Below are positions 10,621 through 16,123 of a stretch of 16,123 nt of DNA, in pieces. The stretch comes from Oscillibacter sp. CAG:241 (GTDB lineage Bacteria; Bacillota; Clostridia; Oscillospirales; Oscillospiraceae). Location: the NCBI GenBank assembly GCA_000435975.1, contig FR884097.1, positions 1 through 16,123 on the forward strand, read 5' to 3'. How positions within the stretch are numbered: position 1 is the stretch's first letter; the number at the start of each line of letters is the position of its first letter. The translations under genes and the position numbers were made by a program. Under the pieces are notes generated by a model, which did no database searches, was not told where the DNA came from, and saw nothing but the letters and a program-made list of their open reading frames with translations.

Positions 10621-11619
10621 ATGAAAAACCAAATGAAGAGATTTGTCGCAATGCTTTTGGCGTCCCTGGCCATCCTGGCCCTGGCCGGCTGCAGCAACTC
10701 CGGTAACGGCGACGGTGAAAAGGCGGATTATCCCAAGGAAAACATCACCGTGATCGTTCCCTACTCCGCCGGTGGTCCCACCGACATGTCCGTGCGCGCC
10801 CTGCTGGACGCTGCCAGCAAGTATCTGCCCAGCGGCGTGAGCTTTATGCCTGAGAACCAGACCGGCGCCGGCGGCCTGATCGGTATGTCCGCCACCGCAG
10901 CATCCGACAACGACGGCTACACCCTTGGCCCCATCGCTGTGGACCTGCTGATGATGAAGTACGAGGGCAAGACCCAGCTGGGTCTGGATTCCTTCGTCCC
11001 CCTGGCTGCCACCATGGCTGACCCCTACGGCCTGCTGGTTGCCGCCAACAACGGCAAGTATGAGTCCGTGGAGGAGTTCGTGGCTTACTGCAAGGCCCAT
11101 CCCGGTGAGGTCACCGTGGGCAACTCCGGCGTGGGCACTGCCACCCATCTGGCTGCCATCGCTTTCGAGCGTGACTTCGGCATCACCCTGAACCATGTTT
11201 CCTACGACGGCTCCGCCGACGTGGTGGCCGCTATGGCCGGCGGTCATCTGGACGCCTCCTTCACCCAGATGCAGCCTGCCAAGAGCCAGGTGGAGGCCGG
11301 TACCCTGAAGATGCTGGGCTTCCTGGCTGACCAGCGTATGGAAAGCTATCCCGACATCCCCACCGTTTCCGAGACCATGAACACCGACACCAACTTCCGC
11401 GGCTGGGTTGTTGTCTGCGCTCCTGCCGGCACCGATCAGGCCAAGATCGACTATTTGAGCGATATCTTTGCCAAGGCTGTTGCCAGCGACGAGTACAAGG
11501 CTGCCATCCGCAACCTGGGCATGGAGCCTGTTGAGCTCACCGGCACCGCTCTGAACGACATGCTGAAGGCCGACGACGCCAAGTATGCCGAGCTGTGCAC
11601 CGGTATCACCCTGAACTGA
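10621..11619 (+). CDS. tctC: TctC: tripartite tricarboxylate transporter substrate-binding lipoprotein
   Basis: Extracytoplasmic solute receptor that captures a carboxylate and hands it to TctA/TctB. It has 332 residues. The N-terminus MKNQMKRF, a hydrophobic stretch and the lipobox LAGC put the acylated cysteine at residue 24, so it should be anchored to the outer face of the membrane. The mature part has the family pattern: YPKENITVIVPYSAGGPTD, ENQTGAGGLIG, TVGNSGVGTATH, SYDGSADVVAAMAGGHLDA and DIPTVSE. The ATG at 10621 is chosen over an upstream in-frame ATG (10591) because AGGAGG lies just before it and the lipoprotein signal begins there. It is the first gene of a tctCBA operon with its own promoter. 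TTT receptors bind citrate, tricarballylate, malate-like acids, aromatic acids and others; the ligand is unknown here. Confidence 0.93.
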   Translation: MKNQMKRFVAMLLASLAILALAGCSNSGNGDGEKADYPKENITVIVPYSAGGPTDMSVRALLDAASKYLPSGVSFMPENQTGAGGLIGMSATAASDNDGYTLGPIAVDLLMMKYEGKTQLGLDSFVPLAATMADPYGLLVAANNGKYESVEEFVAYCKAHPGEVTVGNSGVGTATHLAAIAFERDFGITLNHVSYDGSADVVAAMAGGHLDASFTQMQPAKSQVEAGTLKMLGFLADQRMESYPDIPTVSETMNTDTNFRGWVVVCAPAGTDQAKIDYLSDIFAKAVASDEYKAAIRNLGMEPVELTGTALNDMLKADDAKYAELCTGITLN

Positions 11620-11657
11620 CCCCTATCCACCACCTCCGAGCTGCGAGAATCTGAATT

Positions 11658-12140
11658 ATGAAAAAATGGAACATCGGAGCCGCGGCGGTATTCTTCGCCA
11701 TCAGCGTCTTCGTCTTTATCTCCACGGCCGAGTACGCGCACCCCATCGGCGCCAATACCATCGGCCAGGACCCGGGCTCCGCTATCTGGCCCCGCTGCCT
11801 GGCGGTGCTGCTGGCGGTGCTGTCCGTCGGCATGGTCATTGAGGGCTTTGTCGGCAAGGCCTACCGCAACAGCAATGAGGCCCCCATCAACGTCAAGAGT
11901 CCCGAAATGAAGGGCGTATACTGGATGCTGCTGATCTTTGCAGTGTACTGCGTGGTCCTGCGCTTCGGCGGCTTCATCCTGGCGTCCGTGATCTTCATCC
12001 CCTCCGTTATGTGGGTGCTGGGTGAGAGAAAGTGGCTTCGTGCCATCCTGGTAGGCGTTATCGCTACGGCCGCTGTGTACGCACTGTTCAAGTTCGGCCT
12101 GCGGGTCAGACTTCCCCAGGGCGTCCTGTTTAAGCTGTAA
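11658..12140 (+). CDS. tctB: TctB: tripartite tricarboxylate transporter small membrane subunit
   Basis: Small integral membrane partner of TctA. It has 160 residues with four hydrophobic segments, at about residues 5-23, 38-60, 85-118 (long, around a short polar turn) and 125-147, as usual for TctB. The segment PGSAIWPRCLAVLLAVLS is characteristic. It starts 38 nt after tctC and ends 14 nt before the tctA start. No good Shine-Dalgarno sequence precedes its ATG (only GAGAA nearby), unlike almost every other gene here, so its translation may be weak or depend on tctC. Confidence 0.88.
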   Translation: MKKWNIGAAAVFFAISVFVFISTAEYAHPIGANTIGQDPGSAIWPRCLAVLLAVLSVGMVIEGFVGKAYRNSNEAPINVKSPEMKGVYWMLLIFAVYCVVLRFGGFILASVIFIPSVMWVLGERKWLRAILVGVIATAAVYALFKFGLRVRLPQGVLFKL

Positions 12141-12157
12141 GGGAGGTGCTTGCTTTG
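12141..12157 (+). promoter_or_regulatory. ribosome binding site deciding a TTG start for tctA
   Basis: GGGAGG (12141-12146) lies directly after the tctB stop. The in-frame GTG at 12146 overlaps this site and cannot be used with it. The in-frame TTG at 12155 has an 8-nt spacing and gives the usual TctA N-terminus (MEYVLGAIQN). Confidence 0.65.
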
Positions 12158-13693
12158 GAATACGTATTGGGTGCAATCCAGAATGTCTTTCTGCCGATAA
12201 ACCTGTTCGCGGTGTTCGTCGGAACCTTCGCGGGTATCGTCATTGGCGCTCTGCCTGGCCTGTCCACAGTCATGGGCCTCTCGATCCTTCTTCCCTTTAC
12301 CCTGAGCTTCTCCGGCATGGGCGGCATGTACATGCTGCTGGGTGTGTTCTGCGGCGGCATTTACGGCGGCTCCATTTCCGCCAGCCTGCTGAATACCCCG
12401 GGCACCTCCGCCTCCGCTGCCACGGCTCTGGACGGCTATCCCATGGCCAACAAGCTGGGTCAGCCCGGCCGTGCCCTGGGCATCTCCACCCTGGCCTCTC
12501 TGTTCGGCGGCCTGTTCAGCGCCATCTGCCTGTGCATCTTCGCCCCTATGCTGGCTAAGGTAGCCCTGAAGTTCAGCGCACAGGAGTACTTTGCGCTGGC
12601 CGTGTTCGGCATCAGCATTGTGGCAGGCCTGACGGGCAAATCCGTCATCAAGGGCGTCATCGGCGGCGTCATCGGCCTGCTGCTGGCCACCATCGGCATC
12701 GACGGCATGGGCGGCGTCAGCCGGTTCACCTTTGGGTCCGTGTACCTGATGGGCGGCATCAGCTTCATCCCTCTGCTGATCGGCCTGTTCGCCTTCTCCC
12801 AGGGCCTGAACACCGTGGAGGAGATGGCCAAGGGCTATAAAGCGGAAAAGAATAAGGTCAAAATTGAGCATGTCTTTCCCTCCAAGTCCGATCTGAAGCG
12901 GATCTTCCCCACGCTGATCCGCTCCTCCATCATTGGCACCTTCATCGGCGCGGTGCCCGGCACCGGCGGCGATATCGCCTCCTGGGTCAGCTACAGCCAG
13001 GCCAAGACATGGTCCAAGCACAAGGAGGAATTCGGCCACGGTTCCCCCGAGGGCATTGCGGCCTCCGAAAGCGGCAACAACGCCATCTCCGGCGGCGCCT
13101 TCGTCCCGCTGCTGTCCATGGGTATTCCCGGCGACGCCGGTACGGCGGTCATGCTGGGCTCCCTGACCATGCTGGGTCTGGCCCCCGGCCCGCTGCTGTT
13201 CACCGAGCATAAGGACAGCGTATATATGCTGTTCGTGGGTCTGTTTGTGGCGAACCTTCTGATGGGTATCCTGGGCTTTGCCGGTATCCGGCTGTGGTCC
13301 CGGGTGCTGGATATCCCCCAGAAGATCCTGCTGCCCCTGATCTTCACCTTCTGCTTCGTGGGTACCTACGCCTGCAACCGCAGCCTCAACGACGTGTACA
13401 TGATGATCATTGCCGGTATCGCGGGCTATGTGCTGCAGAAGATGGACTTTTCTCTGCCGCCCATCATTCTGGGTGTCATTCTGGGCGGAATGATCGAAAA
13501 GAACTTCCGCCGGGCCCTGATCCTGTCCAACGGCGACGTGGGCACCTTCTTTGCCCGGCCCATCAGCTGCGTGTTCATCATCCTGGCCGCCGTTTCCCTG
13601 TTTTCTCCGGTCATCAAGACGGTGATCGCCAGCAAGAAGGCCAAGAAGCAGGCGGCTGCCGCCGCTGTCAACGACAGCGAGTCCGCGTCCTGA
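12155..13693 (+). CDS. tctA: TctA: tripartite tricarboxylate transporter large membrane subunit
   Basis: Main permease subunit, which moves the substrate delivered by TctC using an ion gradient. It has 512 residues from the TTG at 12155. Many hydrophobic segments are present, with two glycine-rich signature regions typical of the family: GIVIGALPGLSTVMGLS followed by YGGSISASLLNTPGTSASAA near the N-terminus, and the matching second-half GAVPGTGGDIASWVSY followed by GGAFVPLLSMGIPGDAGTA. The paired blocks reflect the internal repeat of TctA. The C-terminal tail is rich in Lys/Ala and polar. It is the last gene of tctCBA, convergent with hpf. Confidence 0.95.
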   Translation: MEYVLGAIQNVFLPINLFAVFVGTFAGIVIGALPGLSTVMGLSILLPFTLSFSGMGGMYMLLGVFCGGIYGGSISASLLNTPGTSASAATALDGYPMANKLGQPGRALGISTLASLFGGLFSAICLCIFAPMLAKVALKFSAQEYFALAVFGISIVAGLTGKSVIKGVIGGVIGLLLATIGIDGMGGVSRFTFGSVYLMGGISFIPLLIGLFAFSQGLNTVEEMAKGYKAEKNKVKIEHVFPSKSDLKRIFPTLIRSSIIGTFIGAVPGTGGDIASWVSYSQAKTWSKHKEEFGHGSPEGIAASESGNNAISGGAFVPLLSMGIPGDAGTAVMLGSLTMLGLAPGPLLFTEHKDSVYMLFVGLFVANLLMGILGFAGIRLWSRVLDIPQKILLPLIFTFCFVGTYACNRSLNDVYMMIIAGIAGYVLQKMDFSLPPIILGVILGGMIEKNFRRALILSNGDVGTFFARPISCVFIILAAVSLFSPVIKTVIASKKAKKQAAAAAVNDSESAS

Positions 13694-13735
13694 CACACAG
13701 ATATCAGCTTCCTCATTACCGTTTCTCTCCACACT

Positions 13736-13780
13736 CAGAATGCCATCGCCCACCTCCTTCAGGTGGGTGATGGCATTCTG
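13736..13780. terminator. 20-bp hairpin downstream of tctA
   Basis: Arms 13736-13755 (starts CAGAATGCCATCGCCC) and 13761-13780 pair along 20 bp with one wobble, with the loop CCTTC. It is very stable but has no T-run on either side. It may end or protect the tctCBA transcript. Confidence 0.5.
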
Positions 13781-13786
13781 GCGGTC

Positions 13787-13818
13787 AAAAAACGGGGGCG
13801 GACTCGTGTCCGCCCCCG
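13787..13818 (-). terminator. intrinsic terminator of hpf
   Basis: CGGGGGCGGAC (13793-13803) pairs perfectly with GTCCGCCCCCG (13808-13818) around TCGT. Read on the minus strand, the stem is followed by six T (13792-13787), and it lies 15 nt past the hpf stop codon. Confidence 0.85.
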
Positions 13819-13833
13819 CAGTATATACACAAA

Positions 13834-14373
13834 TCAGTCCTGGGTCTCAATGAGGCCGTAGCCGCCGTTGTTGCGGCGATACACCACGCACACGGCGGAG
13901 GTGTCCATGTTCCGGAACACATAGAAGGTGTGATCCAGCAGGTTCATCTGCAGAATGGCCTCCTCGGTGGTCATGGGCTTCACGGCGAAGCGCTTGGTGC
14001 GCACCACGTCGAATTCCGGCTCCTCCACCACGTCAAACTCGGCAGGAACAGTGGACGCCAGGGCATCGGGCCGCAGATTCCGGGCCAGACGGGTCTTGTT
14101 CTTGCGGATACGGCGGTCGATAAAGGCAACGGCCTCGTCAATGGCGCCCCGCATGTCGCCGTCGGGGTCCTCCTCCTGGGCGCGGAACAGCGTGCCGTTG
14201 GCGGCGCGGATGGTCAGCTCCACCACACAGCGGTTTTTCTTCTCTACGGCGAAGGTCACAAATGCGTCCGCTTCCTCCGGGAAATACCGATCCAGCTTGC
14301 TGATTTTCTTTTCGGCATAGTCCTTGATGGAGTCGTTCAGGGCGATCTTCTTGCAGGTAAATGTGAACTTCAT
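13834..14373 (-). CDS. hpf: ribosome hibernation promoting factor, long form
   Basis: Binds the 30S subunit and pairs 70S ribosomes into inactive 100S dimers during stasis. It has 179 residues: an N-terminal S30AE/YfiA domain (about 1-100; MKFTFTCKKIALNDSIKDYA, KISKLDRYFPEEADAFV), a linker, and the C-terminal dimerisation domain (about 125-179; KPMTTEEAILQMNLLDHTF, then VVYRRNNGGYGLIE). This is the long HPF typical of Firmicutes. The frame extends upstream to 14412, but the ATG at 14373 is preferred because it has AGGAG at good spacing and gives the conserved N-terminus. It is a single-gene unit with its own promoter and terminator. Confidence 0.95.
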   Translation of the reverse strand: MKFTFTCKKIALNDSIKDYAEKKISKLDRYFPEEADAFVTFAVEKKNRCVVELTIRAANGTLFRAQEEDPDGDMRGAIDEAVAFIDRRIRKNKTRLARNLRPDALASTVPAEFDVVEEPEFDVVRTKRFAVKPMTTEEAILQMNLLDHTFYVFRNMDTSAVCVVYRRNNGGYGLIETQD

Positions 14374-14447
14374 AGTTGGTTGCTCCTTTCGCAGGTATCC
14401 CTTTCGGGGCAAGGGTCGGGGAGATGGTTCCCCTTATCCTTATCCGC

Positions 14448-14476
14448 ATTATAACATAATGCCCGGGCCTTGAAAA
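14448..14476 (-). promoter_or_regulatory. hpf promoter
   Basis: On the minus strand, TTTTCA (14476-14471) and a perfect TATAAT (14453-14448) are 17 nt apart. The start would be near 14441, giving a leader of about 70 nt that includes a small GGGGA/TCCCC stem. Confidence 0.55.
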
Positions 14477-14494
14477 GTAGGCACGGGCATTTTT
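14459..14494 (+). terminator. terminator-like dyad overlapping the hpf promoter
   Basis: ATGCCCGGGCC (14459-14469) pairs with GGCACGGGCAT (14480-14490) at 10 of 11 positions, and on the plus strand a run of five T follows. It would stop antisense transcription from the hpf side. Because it covers the hpf -35 box it could instead be an operator. Confidence 0.45.
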
Positions 14495-14557
14495 GGCAGA
14501 GATTCACAAAAATTTAAGATTTTTTTGTCGTTCGACCAGATGTGACAAAGGTTCCTA

Positions 14558-14586
14558 TTTACACGGCAGGCAAAATGGCGTATCAT
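14558..14586 (+). promoter_or_regulatory. plus-strand promoter upstream of an intrinsic terminator
   Basis: TTTACA (14558-14563) and TATCAT (14581-14586) are separated by exactly 17 nt. Transcription would start near 14593 and meet a terminator about 60 nt later. Confidence 0.4.
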
Positions 14587-14592
14587 AAGTAT

Positions 14593-14654
14593 CGGAAGCT
14601 TTCCAATATCCCACCCGCTTGGGCCGCTCTGCTTGCAGGGCGGCTCCTTTTTTT
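14593..14654 (+). ncRNA. candidate small RNA or short attenuated leader
   Basis: The stretch between a good promoter (14558-14586) and an intrinsic terminator (14621-14654) would give an RNA of about 62 nt. It contains a GGAA/TTCC mini-stem (14594-14604), a possible CCCA/TGGG stem, and the terminal stem. No known RNA family is recognised. It could also be an attenuator in front of the small gene at 14731. Confidence 0.25.
14621..14654 (+). terminator. intrinsic terminator
   Basis: GCCGCTCTGC (14623-14632) pairs with GCAGGGCGGC (14635-14644) with one wobble, extended by two more pairs, followed by TCC and seven T (14648-14654). No protein gene lies upstream on this strand. Confidence 0.65.
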
Positions 14655-14664
14655 CGCCGGGGCC

Positions 14665-14692
14665 TTGACAAACCGGGAGGCTGGGGTATCAT
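14665..14692 (+). promoter_or_regulatory. promoter of the small membrane-protein gene
   Basis: A perfect TTGACA (14665-14670) and TATCAT (14687-14692) are separated by 16 nt, beginning only 10 nt after the upstream terminator and 39 nt before the ATG at 14731. Confidence 0.5.
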
Positions 14693-14730
14693 GGGCTGTG
14701 AGAAAAGCAGCCGGCAGGGAGGAAACTATT

Positions 14731-14890
14731 ATGCGCGGTAAGAAAAAGAAAATGTCCCAGGCCATGGCCTTCATCGTGCTGTCCGCCCCCTTTTGCCATT
14801 TTCGTGTTTGCGGGGCATTCGGTGGCGTCTCTGCTGGCAGCCATCCCCCTGTATATTGCCTCGTCCCGGCGGATCAAAGCCAACCCATGA
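14731..14890 (+). pseudogene. small membrane protein gene of unknown function with a one-base frameshift
   Basis: The ATG at 14731 follows GGGAGG at good spacing and a near-consensus promoter. The first frame reads MRGKKKKMSQAMAFIVLSA, a lysine-rich start leading into a hydrophobic segment, then loses hydrophobicity. One frame over, the sequence continues PFAIFVFAGHSVASLLAAI and PLYIASSRRIKANP to a stop at 14888-14890. Removing one base in the C5T4 run (14786-14794) joins the two into a protein of about 52 residues with two hydrophobic stretches and basic ends. Its stop overlaps the 3' end of the opposite-strand lysE gene by 17 nt. I do not recognise a family. The promoter, ribosome site and matched hydrophobic halves argue for a real gene; the break may be a homopolymer sequencing error. 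Confidence 0.45.
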
Positions 14891-15491
14891 GCTTCACAAA
14901 GCTCCACAGCAGCTTGCAGCCATAGAAGATAATCACCGCGCCGCAGACCTTGTTGATGATGTTCAGGACCTTTTCGTTGAACCGGCCTCCCAGCAGGGAT
15001 ACCACCGTGGACAGGGTCAGGAACCACAGGACGGAGGCGCTGCCGAAGCCGAAGATGAAGGGCAGATCGCCGCCCTGGGGCAGGCTGGCCCGGAAGGCCC
15101 CCAGCATCATGGTGCCGTCGATGAGGGCCTGGGGATTCATCCAGGTCACCACAAAGGCGGTGGTGAACAGACGCCAAAGGGGCACGTTCACGTCCTTGCC
15201 GCCCTCCAGGGAGGCCTTGGATCGCAGCAGCCCCACGCCGATCCAGATGACGATGAGGCTGCCCAGGCCCAGGATGACCTTCTGAAGCCAGGGCAAGGCC
15301 TCCATCAGGGCGCCGGCGCCCAGGAAGCAGGCAATACCCAGGGACACGTCCCACAGGATCACGATCAGGGCGGTGAGATAGACCCGAGTCCGCTTCTGGG
15401 TCAGGGCGCTGTTGATGACGAACAGGTTTTGCAGGCCGATGGGGGCCACATACGCAAGGCCCATGGTCAGGCCCTGAAGATAAATGTGCAT
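14874..15491 (-). CDS. LysE/ArgO-family amino acid exporter
   Basis: Inner-membrane exporter of the LysE superfamily, whose members expel basic or other amino acids. It has 205 residues with about six hydrophobic helices. The N-terminal signature APIGLQNLFVINSAL corresponds to the family's PxGxQN motif, and the central WMNPQALIDG matches its conserved NP motif in the fourth segment. The start at 15491 follows AAGGAG on the minus strand. It is divergent from an HxlR-type regulator across 100 nt, a common exporter-regulator arrangement, though LysE-linked regulators are more often LysR-type. The substrate is not known. Confidence 0.88.
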   Translation of the reverse strand: MHIYLQGLTMGLAYVAPIGLQNLFVINSALTQKRTRVYLTALIVILWDVSLGIACFLGAGALMEALPWLQKVILGLGSLIVIWIGVGLLRSKASLEGGKDVNVPLWRLFTTAFVVTWMNPQALIDGTMMLGAFRASLPQGGDLPFIFGFGSASVLWFLTLSTVVSLLGGRFNEKVLNIINKVCGAVIIFYGCKLLWSFVKLMGWL

Positions 15492-15497
15492 TTGCTA

Positions 15498-15526
15498 TTT
15501 ACTCCTTTTTCCTTATCTGATACAAT
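15498..15526 (+). promoter_or_regulatory. hxlR-side promoter
   Basis: TTTACT (15498-15503), a 17-nt spacer and TACAAT (15521-15526) preceded by an extended TGA. The start would be near 15533. Confidence 0.45.
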
Positions 15527-15552
15527 AGTAGCACAGTCCCAGAAAAAAGCAA
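15525..15552 (-). promoter_or_regulatory. lysE-side promoter overlapping the hxlR promoter
   Basis: On the minus strand, TTGCTT (15552-15547) and TACTAT (15530-15525) are 16 nt apart. The -10 boxes of the two divergent promoters overlap, so one transcript likely excludes the other. Confidence 0.4.
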
Positions 15553-15566
15553 GCACGCAGAAAGAA

Positions 15567-15579
15567 CTGACCAGGTCAG
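15567..15579. promoter_or_regulatory. palindrome CTGACC-A-GGTCAG, candidate operator at the hxlR start
   Basis: Perfect 6+1+6 inverted repeat ending at the Shine-Dalgarno AGGAGG (15578-15583). Its place between promoter and start codon suits autoregulation, but the binding protein is unknown. Confidence 0.4.
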
Positions 15580-15591
15580 GAGGAGCTTACC

Positions 15592-15942
15592 ATGTCCCAT
15601 TACGACTGCCCCTGTATGGAGAAATGTCCGCTGCACTGGGCCATGAGCCGCATCGGCGGCAAGTGGAAGGTGCAGATCCTGTGCTCCGTGGCCAATGCCG
15701 GGAGCATCCGCTACAACACCCTGCGGGGAAAGCTGGACGGCATCAGCAACACGGTGCTGGCGGCGGCTCTGCGGGAGCTGGAGCGGGACGGCCTGGTGCG
15801 GCGGCAGGCATATCCCGAGGTGCCGGTGCGGGTGGAGTACAGCCCCACGGAGTGCTGCCTGCGGCTGTTGCCGGTGCTGGAATCCCTGTCCGACTGGGCC
15901 GAGGCAGAAATGGGCAGCGGGGAGGGAGAGCTTCCGGAATAG
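15592..15942 (+). CDS. HxlR-family winged-helix transcriptional regulator
   Basis: Small DNA-binding regulator of 116 residues, a normal HxlR length. The family core is clear: HWAMSRIGGKWKVQIL at 15-30, the recognition region SIRYNTLRGKLDGISNTVLA, RELERDGLVRRQAYPEVP, and VEYSPTE for the wing. The start at 15592 follows AGGAGG. It is divergent from the LysE-type exporter and probably controls it. The N-terminus has three cysteines (C6, C8, C12) where family members usually show one, with further cysteines at 31, 88 and 89. This hints at thiol/electrophile or metal sensing, which some HxlR proteins (HypR) perform through a cysteine. Confidence 0.92.
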   Translation: MSHYDCPCMEKCPLHWAMSRIGGKWKVQILCSVANAGSIRYNTLRGKLDGISNTVLAAALRELERDGLVRRQAYPEVPVRVEYSPTECCLRLLPVLESLSDWAEAEMGSGEGELPE

Positions 15943-15972
15943 AGTGATTTTTTCCGGGCAGGTAAGAAAAAG

Positions 15973-16001
15973 CTTGCATTCTGGCGCAGAATGTGTATAA
16001 T
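15973..16001 (+). promoter_or_regulatory. promoter of tRNA-Ala
   Basis: CTTGCA (15973-15978, 17-nt spacing) or TTGCAT (16-nt spacing) precedes a perfect TATAAT (15996-16001). The start would fall near 16008, at the foot of the leader hairpin. Confidence 0.6.
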
Positions 16002-16007
16002 AATTGA

Positions 16008-16028
16008 GCAGGGCGTGCGACGCCCTGC
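16008..16028 (+). other. 5' leader hairpin of the tRNA transcript
   Basis: GCAGGGCGT (16008-16016) and ACGCCCTGC (16020-16028) form a perfect 9-bp stem with a 3-nt loop, five bases before the mature tRNA. There is no T-run, so it is not a terminator. It may stabilise or guide 5' processing. Confidence 0.55.
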
Positions 16029-16033
16029 AACAT

Positions 16034-16109
16034 GGGCTTGTAGCTCAGCTGGGAGAGCGTTCGGTTCGCATCCGAGAGGTCGAGGGTTCGAATCCCTTCA
16101 GGTCCACCA
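16034..16109 (+). tRNA. tRNA-Ala (anticodon CGC), CCA encoded
   Basis: A full cloverleaf of 76 nt: acceptor GGGCTTG/CAGGTCC, D arm GCTC/GAGC, anticodon stem TTCGG/CCGAG around TTCGCAT, variable AGGTC, T arm GAGGG/CCCTT with TTCGAAT, then A73 and CCA. The anticodon CGC at 16067-16069 reads GCG. The G3-T70 wobble in the acceptor stem is the classic alanine identity element and confirms the anticodon reading. Confidence 0.93.
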
Positions 16110-16123
16110 AAACACACAGGTAC

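Larger units (their letters stand above)
14374..14730. other. 357-nt gap with promoters, a dyad and a candidate small RNA
   Basis: It holds, from left to right, the hpf leader and minus-strand promoter, a terminator-like dyad over the hpf -35 region, a plus-strand promoter-terminator pair (14558-14654), and a second plus-strand promoter (14665-14692) for the small gene at 14731. No convincing protein gene lies inside. Confidence 0.6.

Noticed and set aside
11861..13753. 630-codon minus-strand frame opposite tctB and tctA
   Set aside because: Same codon-use effect; low-complexity composition, and the sense strand carries clear tctB and tctA.
14542..14925. 127-codon plus-strand frame from 14542
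   Set aside because: Its first part runs through a promoter and an intrinsic terminator and has no ribosome site. Only the part from 14731 has gene signals, and that part changes frame.
15743..16117. Minus-strand frame starting MCFGGPEGIRTLDLSDANRT
   Set aside because: This is the antisense of the tRNA-Ala gene, a well-known source of false small proteins (EGIRTLDL... type); the rest mirrors hxlR.

Overview
The window looks like a GC-rich Clostridia chromosome segment, probably an Oscillospiraceae-type gut anaerobe (compare Intestinimonas, Flavonifractor, Lawsonibacter). This placement is inferred from strong AGGAGG-type ribosome sites on GC-rich genes, AT-rich intergenic regions and the gene content. 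It is not a database result.

Positions 1-10173 hold a compact plus-strand run of seven catabolic genes: the 3' part of a 2-oxoacid dehydrogenase E2, dihydrolipoyl dehydrogenase E3 (frame broken by a 29-nt imperfect tandem duplication), an E1 with alpha and beta subunits fused in one 824-residue chain, a CoA-acylating aldehyde dehydrogenase, a LarA-family (nickel-pincer cofactor) racemase homologue, a short malic enzyme and a class III CoA-transferase. Gaps of 15-80 nt, each with a ribosome site, suggest one operon.

Positions 10174-10620 are a 447-nt AT-rich control region: two hairpins, recurring TGTTCA/TGAACA words and a near-consensus promoter. It drives tctC-tctB-tctA (10621-13693), a complete tripartite tricarboxylate transporter. 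A coherent reading is uptake of a malate-like hydroxy-acid, epimerisation by the LarA homologue, oxidative decarboxylation by malic enzyme, and conversion of the 2-oxoacid to acyl-CoA by the E1-E2-E3 complex. The aldehyde dehydrogenase and CoA-transferase would handle the acyl-CoA and redox balance. Substrates are inferred, not shown.

From 13694 the content is housekeeping. A convergent hairpin/terminator region leads to hpf (ribosome hibernation factor, minus strand). A 357-nt gap follows, holding the hpf promoter, a plus-strand promoter-terminator pair that could be a small RNA, and a second plus-strand promoter in front of a small membrane-protein gene (14731-14890) that appears frameshifted by one base. 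Then come a divergent lysE-type exporter and hxlR-type regulator sharing a 100-nt promoter region, and a tRNA-Ala(CGC) with its own promoter and leader hairpin.
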